A DNA stretch of 64,000 nucleotides from Bacteroidales bacterium (GCA_019416425.1 DXXK01000030.1:6412-70411); one strand, 5' to 3'; shown: positions 44,741 through 53,018, counted from the first letter of the stretch. Notes: generated from the letters alone by a model not told the origin. Numbers and translations are program-made.

Positions 44741-45064
44741 ATGAGAAAATTATTGTCATTATTCATGGCGGTGATGTTGGCGTTATGTGCCGATGCCGCT
44801 GCAATCAAACTTGCCGATGGCCGTACTCTGACCTATACCAGCCTGACTGAGCCGATACTGTATAATAGTTATAGAGTGACCGTGCTGATCGACGAGTCGG
44901 TCGACTATAATGTCTGGGGAGAGGTGATATTGATGTTTCAGGGCAGAACGGTTGAATCAAAACCCTTGTTTATTAAGGCAGGACAGACATCCTGCGATGT
45001 CGATTTTGAGGGTCTTGACAACGGTGTCAGATATCGTATTGTCGTGAAGGTCAAAAACAAATAA
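44741..45064 (+). CDS. Small secreted protein, unknown
   Basis: A 107-residue protein with a signal peptide (LLSLFMAVMLALCADA) and a short beta-rich mature part (IKLADGRTLTYTSL, then FQGRTVESKPLFIKAGQTSCDVDF). It has an Ig-like feel but I do not recognise a family. It lies 76 bases after the CxxCxGxG protein gene and 56 bases before the next frame; the insert genes may form one transcript. Confidence 0.6.
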   Translation: MRKLLSLFMAVMLALCADAAAIKLADGRTLTYTSLTEPILYNSYRVTVLIDESVDYNVWGEVILMFQGRTVESKPLFIKAGQTSCDVDFEGLDNGVRYRIVVKVKNK

Positions 45065-45120
45065 TACTGTTGAGCACATCAGACTATACAATCTCATACA
45101 GATTGAACGCGAAGGCGGGC

Positions 45121-45504
45121 ATGAATACAACGTGTTGCCTATATTCACTGTTTTGCATTATTGCCGGGGCATTGAATTACATCCTGTTTAGAAGCGATGT
45201 GATGTTTCTTAAGCCGTTTGGATTCAAGCAGAATAGAATTATAGCTCTGGACGGGTCGTCTATCGTAAGCCGGTTCATCCTCAATAATCTATCAGATGCA
45301 CTCTGGGCATTGGCAATAATGCTTTTTGTATCGGGTCAACAACGACGTTTCATTCGCATCTGCGGGCTTCTCATACCTCCGTTTATGGAACTCGCCCAGG
45401 CCTTTCATGTCTTATCAGGAACTTTTGATTTTGTCGACCTCGCGATTTACTTAATAATCTCAATCTCATTTCAAATACAATGGATAATAAAAACAAGAAC
45501 ATAA
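45121..45504 (+). CDS. Small membrane protein, VanZ-like
   Basis: A 127-residue hydrophobic protein with about four membrane segments. The pattern ALWALAIMLFV, PPFMELAQAF and FDFVDLAIYLI recalls the VanZ fold (a helix with E, then Q, then a D in a late helix). I chose the ATG at 45121 over an in-frame TTG at 45070, which would add a hydrophilic segment. VanZ-like proteins affect cell-envelope stress or antibiotic response in some bacteria; here that is only a suggestion. It overlaps the next gene by 25 bases. Confidence 0.5.
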   Translation: MNTTCCLYSLFCIIAGALNYILFRSDVMFLKPFGFKQNRIIALDGSSIVSRFILNNLSDALWALAIMLFVSGQQRRFIRICGLLIPPFMELAQAFHVLSGTFDFVDLAIYLIISISFQIQWIIKTRT

Positions 45505-45761
45505 CGACGCTCATCTCTGTGGTAGGGCTTTGTGTCTTCATGGTGATGGCTCTTGCCAGCTCATCGACTCAAAAAGCCTATGATAATTGGAATGGGTCCT
45601 ACGGACAACAGGCCGTGCAGCATTATCAGCAAAAGGGCCAGGGAGGACATTACATCGGTAATTTTTCATCTGCGGACGCTGCAAAAAAGGCTGCTGCGGA
45701 TGCCGGCTATCCCAGATATCAATATTATCCCTCCACAGGGGAATGCTTTGGTTATAAATAG
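45480..45761 (+). CDS. Small secreted or membrane-anchored protein, unknown
   Basis: A 93-residue protein with one hydrophobic segment (ISVVGLCVFMVMALASS, about 13-29) and a Gln/Tyr/Gly-rich mature part (GSYGQQAVQHYQQKGQGGHY) ending in SSADAAKKAAADAGYPRYQYYP, which resembles a short SPOR-like or repeat segment. I do not recognise a family. It overlaps the VanZ-like gene by 25 bases and is the last gene of the insert. Confidence 0.5.
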   Translation: MDNKNKNITTLISVVGLCVFMVMALASSSTQKAYDNWNGSYGQQAVQHYQQKGQGGHYIGNFSSADAAKKAAADAGYPRYQYYPSTGECFGYK

Positions 45762-45987
45762 GAATAACCAGCGGCTGTCTGAATAGTTAAGTTGTGAGTC
45801 AATAGTAGGAATGCATTCCGGTGCGTCCACTTTCATGAAGTGCCATTTTTCTGCACTACTGGTGCACCGGGGTGCACCCCTACACAGATAATCAGTGTGT
45901 TAAAGCAAATTACATGGCTGAGTTACAAATACGAGCGTTAATTAATAAAAGTTGATTTTGGGTCGTATCCTTGGAGTATAAAGCGTT
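45762..45987. other. Right end of the insert, no gene
   Basis: About 225 bases with stop codons in all frames I read. It contains GGTGCACC twice (45861-45868 and 45871-45878), each an 8-base palindrome, spaced by 2 bases. Confidence 0.5.
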
Positions 45988-46140
45988 TGCAGGCAAAGGT
46001 GCCGGATGCTTCGTATGCGCCGTCACCACTGGCCCCATACCGCGGCAGGAGTTCGAGAAGGAACACGCCGACATGATATTCCCCTCGATGGAGGCATTTG
46101 CCGGATTCCTGGAATCATGCCAGACAGGAGCCCAGGACCA
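45988..46140 (+). repeat. 153-base direct repeat, copy 2
   Basis: Second copy of the HAD 3' end (149 of 153 identical to 43273-43425). It has no start of its own upstream of the insert. Confidence 0.95.
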
Positions 46141-46171
46141 GCAGACCCAGGCTGACCAGCAGGACCGCTAA
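45988..46171 (+). pseudogene. 3' fragment of the HAD hydrolase gene
   Basis: The frame continues beyond the repeat to give a longer end (QDQQTQADQQDR, then TAA at 46169-46171) that overlaps the 3' end of the convergent transporter gene at 46115. This looks like the original end of the HAD gene, cut off from its 5' part by the insert, while the upstream gene keeps a shorter end. Confidence 0.75.
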
Positions 46172-47002
46172 ATCGATGGCCTTGCGGCGGATGTTCTTCT
46201 CGTGCAGGATCACGATGCCGTACAGGAAGGAAATGATGACGCTGCCTCGGCGAATCATCGACACCACCGAGATCATAGCGCCTGGCAGCGACAGACAGTA
46301 GAAATAGGCCAGGTCCGCCGCGGTCAGGAACAGCGAGATGGAGGGGATGGCCCAGCGCCAGCGGAACCGGCCGCCGGCATGCGCGGGAGCGAAACGCCGC
46401 AGCACCGCCACGATCGCAGACATCAGTATGAACTGATAGAGCGAGTACCATGCCTGCACGTCGGTGGCGACGTAATGGCGCATCAGGAACTTGTCGTACA
46501 GTGCGCTGACTGCCCCTAAAGCGGTGGCGCCGATGGACATCCACAGCCACGCCGAGTGGCGGAAGCTGAAGCCCTCGCGACTGCCGATGCGCGAGATGAA
46601 GAACAGTGACGCGAACCCCAGCACCATACCGGCCCACTGCGGCCAGTTCAGGTGCTCGCCGTAGATCAGGATGGCGCCCAACAGCACCATCACCGGCCGC
46701 GAGGCGTTGATGGGTCCCTGGATGGTCAGGGGCAGATGCTTGATGGCGAAGTAGCCCAACATCCATGACGACAGCACTATGACGGCCTTGAGCAGGACGT
46801 GCAGGTGTCCCTGCAGACCGCCCGCCAGGCCCCACTGGCCGGTGGTAAAGGCGGCGACGAACACCGGCGACATCAGCAGTGTGCCGAACAGGGTGTTGAG
46901 CATCAGCACCAGCGGCACGTTGTTGTCACGCACCGACAGTTTCTTGAATATGTCATAGAATCCCAGGCAGAATGCCGACACAAACGCGAGCGCTATCCAC
47001 AT
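46115..47002 (-). CDS. EamA/DMT family transporter
   Basis: A 295-residue inner-membrane protein with about ten membrane helices in two EamA repeats (first includes LSSWMLGYFAIKHLPLTIQGPINASRPVMV, quoted in part: PLTIQGPINASRP; second around GAMISVVSMIRRGSVIISFL). Members export metabolites or amino acids; the substrate is unknown. Its 3' end overlaps the HAD fragment at 46115-46171 on the opposite strand. Confidence 0.85.
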   Translation of the reverse strand: MWIALAFVSAFCLGFYDIFKKLSVRDNNVPLVLMLNTLFGTLLMSPVFVAAFTTGQWGLAGGLQGHLHVLLKAVIVLSSWMLGYFAIKHLPLTIQGPINASRPVMVLLGAILIYGEHLNWPQWAGMVLGFASLFFISRIGSREGFSFRHSAWLWMSIGATALGAVSALYDKFLMRHYVATDVQAWYSLYQFILMSAIVAVLRRFAPAHAGGRFRWRWAIPSISLFLTAADLAYFYCLSLPGAMISVVSMIRRGSVIISFLYGIVILHEKNIRRKAIDLAVLLVSLGLLVLGSCLA

Positions 47003-47098
47003 AATTCAGTTGATTGGGTCAAATTCGGCTGCAAAATTACTAAAAATCTTGCTTTTTAGGATGAATAGCATTAACTTAGCGGCAAAAACCAGGAGAAT

Positions 47099-47869
47099 AT
47101 GGATAGACTACCCAATGCGCTGGCGGAATTTTTCAGTCACCGCGCCACAGTGAGGAAATATACTGCGGAGCCACCGTCGCGTGAGCTGATCGACAGCATA
47201 CTTGCGGCCGCCATGCGGGCACCCACCACGGGCAACATGCAGCTGTACAGCGTCATCGAGACACGCGATGCGGAAATGAGCCGTCGTCTGGCGGAGCTGC
47301 ATTTCAACCAGCCGGCGGCGGCCGGCGCGCCGGTGATGCTGACGTTCTGCGCCGACTATTATCGCTTCACTCGCTGGTGCGAAGTATCGGATGCCGACCC
47401 CGGCTATGACAACTTCCTGTCGTTCACGTCGGCCATGATGGATGCCGTGATACTGACGCAGCAGTTCGTGACGCTGGCGGAGCTGTGCGGCCTGGGGACG
47501 TGTTACTTAGGCACATGCCTGTGCAATGCTCCGGAGATCGCCGCGCTGCTGAAGCTGCCGAGGCTGACGGTGCCGGTGGCCTGCATATCGGTGGGCTATC
47601 CCGCCGAGCAGCCGGAGGCCACGGAGCGCCTGGGCGTGGAGGGCGTCTTGTATCGCGAGACGTATCCCGAGCTGAAGGATGCGGATATCGTTGAGATCTA
47701 CAAGGCGAAGGATGACTTCGCTCCGAACGCCAGGTTCGTGGCTGAAAACGGCAAGCAGACACTGGCACAGGTCTTCACCGACGTGCGCTACCCGCGCGCC
47801 ATGAACGAGGAGACATCCGCCAAGCTCCTTGCCTTCCTGCGTACGCAGGGCTTCCTGAATGAAGAATGA
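47099..47869 (+). CDS. Nitroreductase family (NfsA/FRP-like) oxidoreductase
   Basis: A 256-residue flavin (FMN) enzyme that uses NAD(P)H to reduce nitro or quinone compounds. The N-terminal FFSHRATVRKYTAEPPS and MRAPTTGNMQ are the FMN-binding signature of the nitroreductase family; LCGLGTCYLGTCLCNAPEIA and ACISVGYPAE are further family motifs. The C-terminal 60 residues fit NfsA-type proteins. The end of the frame runs into a GAATGAA repeat. Confidence 0.88.
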   Translation: MDRLPNALAEFFSHRATVRKYTAEPPSRELIDSILAAAMRAPTTGNMQLYSVIETRDAEMSRRLAELHFNQPAAAGAPVMLTFCADYYRFTRWCEVSDADPGYDNFLSFTSAMMDAVILTQQFVTLAELCGLGTCYLGTCLCNAPEIAALLKLPRLTVPVACISVGYPAEQPEATERLGVEGVLYRETYPELKDADIVEIYKAKDDFAPNARFVAENGKQTLAQVFTDVRYPRAMNEETSAKLLAFLRTQGFLNEE

Positions 47870-47902
47870 AGAATGCATAATGCATAATTCAATGCCCAAT
47901 GC
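47857..47902 (+). repeat. Short AT-rich direct repeats
   Basis: GAATGAA units and ATGCATA units follow each other across the 3' end of the nitroreductase gene. CTCTGCG occurs three times at about 47950-47988 in the same gap. They may be a small interspersed element. Confidence 0.45.
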
Positions 47903-48007
47903 GTAAAGACCTGTTCGGATGGCTCTTGGCCTACAGGCCAACCTGACTCTCTGCGGAAGTCTCTGCGATTTCCGCGCCCTCTGCGCGTCAACCTATACCG
48001 GATGATT

Positions 48008-48148
48008 ATTATGTTGCAGGAACATTATGTTCAACGAACATAATGTTTGTTGTAAGGGATATCTTCCTTTTTTCAACTTTTTATCTATAAAATCATCTAT
48101 AAAAATTTGGAATTATGTTCTAAAAACATTATGTTTGCAGAACATAAT
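48008..48148. promoter_or_regulatory. Cluster of AACATTATGTT palindromes
   Basis: Six copies or half-copies of AACATTATGTT occur before the ATPase gene: ATTATGTT (48008), AACATTATGTTC (48021-48032), GAACATAATGTT (48036-48047), ATTATGTTC (48112-48120), AACATTATGTT (48125-48135) and GAACATAAT (48140-48148). 48021-48047 is a perfect 12-base inverted repeat with a 3-base spacer. They look like operator sites. Confidence 0.65.
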
Positions 48149-48164
48149 CTCAAATTGTTAAACC

Positions 48165-49547
48165 ATGCAATTCGTAGACCGAAAAGAAGAGCTTCACCGG
48201 CTGAAGAATGCCATAGCCTCCGACCGTCCTGAACTTGTGGTAATCTATGGCCGCAGACGTCTGGGTAAATCCACCCTTATCAAGAAGGCAATCGGCAGTA
48301 AGGACATATATTTCCTTGCCGATAAAAGCGAAAGCGAGCATCAGCGTGAACTCCTTGCAAACACCATAGCACAACGTTTCCCTGGATTCAACAAGCTTGT
48401 CTATCCCGACTGGGAAAGCTTGCTGCTCAACCTTAATCTCCAGCCGACGGAGGAAATAATCACGCTGTGCCTTGACGAGTTCCCATATCTCGTGAAACAG
48501 GCGCCCCAGCTGCCGTCGATACTGCAGAAACTGTTGGACAATCATTCGCTGAACTATCATCTGATTCTGTGCGGATCCTCGCACAACATGATGTACGGCA
48601 CATTTCTCGACGCCAACGCACCGCTTTACGGACGCGCCGATGTTCTGATGAGACTGGCGCCACTCAGGCTGCCTTTTATATCCGAGGCATTGGGGTTGGA
48701 CCCCGTGGAATCCGTCAGGGAATATGCCGTATGGGGAGGCGTGCCGCGATATTGGGAACTTCGGGAAAAGTATACTACATTTCATGAGGCCCTTCATGAT
48801 ATGGTTTTCTCGCCCACGGGAATATTGTTCGACGAGCCGGTAAAGCTGTTCGAGGATGATATCAAGGACATCGTGAAGACGGCGACCATAATGTCGTACA
48901 TAGGCTCCGGCATCAACCGTCCGTCCGAGCTGGCGGTACGTTGCAACCGGCCCGCCACCGACCTGTCGCGTCCGCTCGGCAAACTCATTGACCTGGGATT
49001 CCTGTACAAGGAGATTCCATTCGGAACCGATATGAAGAATGCGAAAAAGAGTCTTTACCGGATTGCGGATCCGTTCCTAAGCTTTTACTATCGGTTTGTG
49101 GTGCCTAACCGCTCGTTTATCGAGCTTGGCAGAAGGGCACCCGTAGACATGGCCATGGAGCAGGGATTCGGGCAATATATAAGCCTGCATTGGGAGAAGA
49201 TGTGCCGTGACGCCGTCACGGGCAACGTAATCAACGGCAAAGTCTATGGCAACGCTGCCAGATGGTGGGGGGCCGTCCGGGATACCGACAACTCGATTAG
49301 ACAGATCGAGCTGGACGTGGTTGCTGAGAGTCTTGACGGCTCGTCGTTGCTGGTCGGCGAATGCAAATGGACCGGACGTGAGGATGTTGCCAGGCTGAAC
49401 GAGGAGTTGCTTCGGAAAGCCTCGATGTTGCCGTTTGTGCGTGGCAAAAAGATCGTTCCTGTTCTGTTTCTGCGTGAGCCCCCTGTCAACGTTGCTGCCA
49501 CCGTGCTCCTGCCACGGAATGTCATCTCCCTGTCGCAACCCCAGTGA
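48165..49547 (+). CDS. ATP-binding protein with C-terminal DUF234 nuclease-like domain
   Basis: A 460-residue protein of the archaeal-ATPase/DUF234 type. The N-terminal STAND-like ATPase has Walker A VIYGRRRLGKSTL and Walker B TLCLDEFPYL. A winged helix follows (about 250-300, LGKLIDLGFLYKE). The C-terminal domain has IELDVVAES and LLVGECKW, the D and E-x-K of a PD-(D/E)xK nuclease fold. Such proteins are common in Bacteroidetes and archaea; their role is not settled. It is preceded by a dense palindrome cluster and probably autoregulated or controlled by it. Confidence 0.85.
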   Translation: MQFVDRKEELHRLKNAIASDRPELVVIYGRRRLGKSTLIKKAIGSKDIYFLADKSESEHQRELLANTIAQRFPGFNKLVYPDWESLLLNLNLQPTEEIITLCLDEFPYLVKQAPQLPSILQKLLDNHSLNYHLILCGSSHNMMYGTFLDANAPLYGRADVLMRLAPLRLPFISEALGLDPVESVREYAVWGGVPRYWELREKYTTFHEALHDMVFSPTGILFDEPVKLFEDDIKDIVKTATIMSYIGSGINRPSELAVRCNRPATDLSRPLGKLIDLGFLYKEIPFGTDMKNAKKSLYRIADPFLSFYYRFVVPNRSFIELGRRAPVDMAMEQGFGQYISLHWEKMCRDAVTGNVINGKVYGNAARWWGAVRDTDNSIRQIELDVVAESLDGSSLLVGECKWTGREDVARLNEELLRKASMLPFVRGKKIVPVLFLREPPVNVAATVLLPRNVISLSQPQ

Positions 49548-49558
49548 CGCTCCGTTGG

Positions 49559-49801
49559 CTATACGATCAGCTTGACGTGGCCGTGGGCGTTGATGCGGTA
49601 GGAGCTGGTTACGCCGGTGGTACGGTCCGTCACGCGGAATACATCCGTATCGTAGTCGTCGACGCCCAACGCTTCCGCGGCTGCCTGTATGGCCTGCTCG
49701 ATGTTATGGAACCCGGTTCCCTCATATCTTTCCTTACGGCCGTCGGCATGCTCCAGCAACACCTCGACCTTGTTGTCCGTTCTCAATCTGTTCGTGTCCA
49801 T
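49559..49801 (-). CDS. Small conserved-looking protein, unknown
   Basis: An 80-residue soluble protein that begins MDTNRLRTDNKVEVLLEHAD and has alternating beta/alpha character (KERYEGTGFHNIEQAIQAAA, VFRVTDRTTGVTSSYRI). The base composition fits its neighbours and it starts 34 bases after the SDR stop on the same strand, so it looks real. No family is recognised. Confidence 0.6.
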   Translation of the reverse strand: MDTNRLRTDNKVEVLLEHADGRKERYEGTGFHNIEQAIQAAAEALGVDDYDTDVFRVTDRTTGVTSSYRINAHGHVKLIV

Positions 49802-49835
49802 ATGATATTATAATATTTGATTGTGCGGTACATAT

Positions 49836-50627
49836 TCACGCTGACTCCGGGTCGGAGTCATCGGGCTTGCGCTGCTGAAGACTAACGTCCGGCTCGGAGA
49901 CCGGGATGTTCAAGTGCGTCCATAAGGCGTTGGGGATGAGACGCCACATGCCAACCACGATGTTCCAGCGCCAGTCGATCACCGCAACACGCTGCTTGCG
50001 CACTATCGCTTTGAGAATCCTCGGTACTGCATACTCCAGGCTCATCGTCATCGGATACTTGTTGCCCGGCACCAGTAACGGGGTCCGTATCCATCCCGGA
50101 CGGATGTCGCTGAACGTGATGCCCGCGTCGGAATTGTTGCTGAGCTGTTCCAGCGCAACCAGCCATTTCTGACCAGCTGCTTTCGAGGCAGAATAGGCCG
50201 ACAGACGTGCAAGACCGTTGGTGCCGGCAACGGATGTGATTGCCGCGATATGACCCCGGATATGGTTGTTGCGGAAATAACGATAGGCCGTGCAGATGCA
50301 CCGCACAAAGCCCAGAGTGTTGGTGTTGAATATGGCTACTTCCGCCTCCGGATCAAGCGAGGTGTTCTCATATCCGATGCCGGCAACATGGAAGTAGATG
50401 TCCATGCCGCCTAATTTCGCGATTAGAGCCTCCAGCTGACCGCCGGCCGTCGGCTTGGTGACGTCGATGCGTGCATATTGCACCTGCTCGGGGTATTTCC
50501 TCTGAAGCTCCTCCAAGGGCTTGGTATGGCGTGCCGCCAGACCGACCTTCACGCCGCGTTTGGCCAAAGCCTCGGCACATGCGTAGCCTATGCCCGATGA
50601 CGCGCCCATTATCACTATTTTTTTCAT
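49836..50627 (-). CDS. Short-chain dehydrogenase/reductase
   Basis: A 263-residue classical SDR that oxidises or reduces a small alcohol or ketone with NAD(P). The cofactor motif GASSGIGYACAEAL is at the N-terminus, the catalytic Ser/Tyr/Lys set is in TSVAGTNG and YSASKAAGQ, and the C-terminal region is standard. The substrate is unknown. It is divergent from the sirtuin gene. Confidence 0.9.
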   Translation of the reverse strand: MKKIVIMGASSGIGYACAEALAKRGVKVGLAARHTKPLEELQRKYPEQVQYARIDVTKPTAGGQLEALIAKLGGMDIYFHVAGIGYENTSLDPEAEVAIFNTNTLGFVRCICTAYRYFRNNHIRGHIAAITSVAGTNGLARLSAYSASKAAGQKWLVALEQLSNNSDAGITFSDIRPGWIRTPLLVPGNKYPMTMSLEYAVPRILKAIVRKQRVAVIDWRWNIVVGMWRLIPNALWTHLNIPVSEPDVSLQQRKPDDSDPESA

Positions 50628-50708
50628 CTTGATGTCTTTTAGTTATTTCATAATAACAAAACGGCTGCCGAATGAGTTCTGTAATTATAGATATCAAAAC
50701 TTACAACG

Positions 50709-51407
50709 ATGGGAAAACCGATACTGGTGGTGTCGACAGGAGCCGGCATCAGTGCCGAGAGCGGCATCAAGACCTTCCGCGACGCGGGAGGCATGTGGGA
50801 GAACTATCCGGTGATGCAGGTGGCGTCGGCCGAGGGCTTCAGGCGCGACCCCGGGCTGGTGCATGAATTCTACAACGCGCGGCGCAAGGAACTGATCCAT
50901 GCGCTCCCCAACGCAGCCCACAAGGCATTGGTGGATCTGGAGCGCGACTACGACGTGTACATCATCACCCAGAACGTCGACGACCTGCACGAGCGAGCCG
51001 GGTCCAGTCAGGTTCTGCACCTGCACGGCGAGCTGATGAAGATGCGCTCGGTGACCCATCCCGACTATATAGAACCGCTGGACATAGAGCATCTGGAGAC
51101 CACTCCGGCCACACGCGGCAAGAACGGCGACCCGATGCGCCCGCATATCGTGTTCTTCAACGAGCCGGTGCCCAACATCGAGCAGGCGGTGGGCCTGGTG
51201 CATCAGGCCGACGTGTTCGTGGTGATAGGTACGTCGCTGGTAGTGTATCCGGCCGCCGGACTGATCCAGTGCGTGCGTCCCGGCATCCCCATTTACTACA
51301 TCGACCCCAATCCTGCCGATGTCCACGGCATTCCCGACCTGACCGTGATCCGGGAACCCGCCACCAAGGGCATGGAGACCCTGGCGCAGTTGCTGGCCAA
51401 AAATTAA
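50709..51407 (+). CDS. cobB: NAD-dependent protein deacylase (sirtuin), zinc-free type
   Basis: Removes acyl groups from protein lysines using NAD. The 232-residue protein has GAGIS (11-15), the catalytic QNVDD (88-92) and His106 in HLHGEL. Y55 and R58 (FYNARR) match the residues that let class III sirtuins accept succinyl or malonyl groups. The usual zinc-binding Cys tetrad between HLHGEL and RPHIVFFNE is absent, as also recalled for some other Bacteroidetes sirtuins. Start at 50709 fits the family. Confidence 0.9.
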   Translation: MGKPILVVSTGAGISAESGIKTFRDAGGMWENYPVMQVASAEGFRRDPGLVHEFYNARRKELIHALPNAAHKALVDLERDYDVYIITQNVDDLHERAGSSQVLHLHGELMKMRSVTHPDYIEPLDIEHLETTPATRGKNGDPMRPHIVFFNEPVPNIEQAVGLVHQADVFVVIGTSLVVYPAAGLIQCVRPGIPIYYIDPNPADVHGIPDLTVIREPATKGMETLAQLLAKN

Positions 51408-51435
51408 CATTGGCCGCCGCGTTAACGAAACAACC

Positions 51436-51480
51436 GATAAAACGCCCCCGTTTCACCGCTGAAACAGGGGCGTTTTATCG
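51436..51480 (+). terminator. Terminator after the sirtuin gene
   Basis: A stem of about 20 bases (CGATAAAACGCCCC... with its complement GGGGCGTTTTATCG) encloses the loop CCGC with one mismatch. It ends the sirtuin transcript before the vor promoter. Confidence 0.8.
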
Positions 51481-51517
51481 TCAGAAACCATGCTTTGAAA
51501 AAAATAATTGATTTTTA

Positions 51518-51549
51518 TTCGTTTTTCTCAAAAAACTTTGCTACTTTTG
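51518..51549 (+). promoter_or_regulatory. vorDBAC promoter
   Basis: TACTTTTG (51542-51549) fits the -7 consensus; TTCG (51518-51521) stands 20 bases upstream as a near match to TTTG. It lies just before an in-frame GTG at 51553, which rules that codon out as a start, so the ferredoxin begins at 51613. Confidence 0.65.
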
Positions 51550-51612
51550 TAGGTGAAGTCAGAGTATCGTCCCCTGGGGATGGCTCGCTTCAGGAAACCT
51601 AACCTTCAGACC

Positions 51613-51846
51613 ATGGCAAAAATACGAGGAGCAATCACTGTGAACACAGTACGGTGCAAGGGCTGCAACCTGTGCGTTGTAGCGTGCCCGACCAAGACTT
51701 TGTCGCTACAGCCCAACGAGGTCAACGACCGCGGCTACCATTACGCCTACATGGCGAATCCCGAGAGCTGCACCGGCTGCACGTCATGCGCGCTGGTATG
51801 TCCGGACGCATGCATCGAAGTCTACAGAGTGAAAGTCGAGGACTAA
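51613..51846 (+). CDS. vorD: 2-oxoacid:ferredoxin oxidoreductase, ferredoxin (delta) subunit
   Basis: A 77-residue 8Fe ferredoxin, the electron-accepting subunit of the complex. It has two 4Fe-4S motifs: CKGCNLCVVACPTKT and CTGCTSCALVCPDAC. The ATG at 51613 (MAKIRGAITVNTVRCKGC) follows the promoter; earlier in-frame starts would lie at or within it. It is the first gene of a four-gene operon. Confidence 0.9.
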   Translation: MAKIRGAITVNTVRCKGCNLCVVACPTKTLSLQPNEVNDRGYHYAYMANPESCTGCTSCALVCPDACIEVYRVKVED

Positions 51847-51906
51847 GAATCTAACCTAAATCTAATCCACCGTACGGAAAACTCACCGGAGAAACACAAA
51901 GGAATT

Positions 51907-52995
51907 ATGAAAGAAGAAGTAAGGCTCATGAAGGGTAACGAGGCGATAGCCCATGCCGCGATCCGTTACGGATGCGACGGCTACTTCGGCTATCCCATCA
52001 CCCCCCAATCCGAGGTACTGGAAACGCTGGAGGAACTGATGCCGTGGGAGACCACGGGCATGGTGGTTCTGCAGGCGGAGTCGGAATTGGCAGCCATCAA
52101 CATGGTATACGGCGGCGCCTCGACGGGCAAGGCCGTGATGACATCGTCGTCATCGCCGGGTATCAGCCTCAAGCAGGAAGGTATCTCGTACATCGCGGCG
52201 GCCTCGTTGCCGGCGCTCATCCTTAACGTAATGCGCGGAGGTCCCGGCCTGGGCACCATCCAGCCCAGCCAGGCCGATTATTTCCAGGCCACCAAGGGGG
52301 GCGGCCACGGCGACTATCATCTGATTGTGCTGGCTCCCAGCACCGTCCAGGAAATGGTGGACTTCGTGGGACTGGGCTTTGACCTGGCCTTCAAGTACAC
52401 CAACCCGTGCATGATTCTGGCCGACGGCATCGTGGGTCAGATGATGGAGAAGGTCGTGCTGCCCGAGCCGCGTCCGCGCCGCACCGACGAGGAGATACGC
52501 AAGCAGTGCCCCTGGGCCGCAACCGGCCGTCACGGCGAGCGTAAACGCAACGTCATCACCAGCCTTGAGCTGGAGTCCGCGCGTATGGAGGTGATCAACC
52601 ATGAGCTGCAGGCACGCTATGCCGAGATTCAGAAGAACGAGACCCGCTGGGAGGAAATAGGTATCGAGGACGCCGACTATCTGATCGTGGCCTTCGGTTC
52701 CATAGCGCGTATTTCCGACAAGGCACGCGAGATTGCTGCAGAGGAAGGCATAAAGGTGGGCATCATCCGTCCCATCACGCTGTGGCCGTTCCCGACCGAG
52801 GCCGTCAACCGCGCCGCGCAGGGCAAGAAGGGTGTGTTGGTCGTCGAGCTTAACGCCGGCCAGATGATCGAGGACGTCCGTCTGGCCGTCCATGACGCAC
52901 TCCCCGTGGAGCACTTCGGTCGCCTGGGCGGTATCATCCCCAGCCCCGAGGAGGTGGTCAACGCCTTGAAGGAGAAAATCATCAACCGCAAGTAA
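51907..52995 (+). CDS. vorB: 2-oxoacid:ferredoxin oxidoreductase, alpha subunit (VorB-like)
   Basis: Pyrimidine-binding subunit of a 3-methyl-2-oxobutanoate-type (branched-chain 2-oxoacid) ferredoxin oxidoreductase, which forms branched acyl-CoA from 2-oxoacids and CoA or runs in reverse. The 362-residue protein starts with MKGNEAIAHAAIRYGCDGYFGYP and ITPQSEVLETLEEL, and has the conserved GPGLGTIQPSQADYFQ and GPRKR-like C-terminal region. Together with vorA (TPP), vorC and vorD it makes a complete four-part enzyme; substrate choice is by family resemblance. Confidence 0.9.
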   Translation: MKEEVRLMKGNEAIAHAAIRYGCDGYFGYPITPQSEVLETLEELMPWETTGMVVLQAESELAAINMVYGGASTGKAVMTSSSSPGISLKQEGISYIAAASLPALILNVMRGGPGLGTIQPSQADYFQATKGGGHGDYHLIVLAPSTVQEMVDFVGLGFDLAFKYTNPCMILADGIVGQMMEKVVLPEPRPRRTDEEIRKQCPWAATGRHGERKRNVITSLELESARMEVINHELQARYAEIQKNETRWEEIGIEDADYLIVAFGSIARISDKAREIAAEEGIKVGIIRPITLWPFPTEAVNRAAQGKKGVLVVELNAGQMIEDVRLAVHDALPVEHFGRLGGIIPSPEEVVNALKEKIINRK

Positions 52996-53018
52996 TCACG
53001 CCGTAAACTTCTGAACAC

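Larger units (their letters stand above)
43426..45987. mobile_element. AT-richer insert between direct repeats (possible acquired element)
   Basis: The DNA between the two 153-base repeats is visibly richer in A+T than the flanks and holds four small secreted or membrane proteins on the plus strand plus about 550 bases without a convincing gene. No integrase, transposase or terminal inverted repeat is visible. The repeats could allow RecA-dependent loss that would restore an HAD gene with the original 3' end. The mode of entry is unknown. Confidence 0.45.

Noticed and set aside
45861..45878. Tandem GGTGCACC palindromes at the right end of the insert as an attachment site
   Set aside because: No matching copy is seen at the left end and there is no integrase, so an attachment site cannot be supported.
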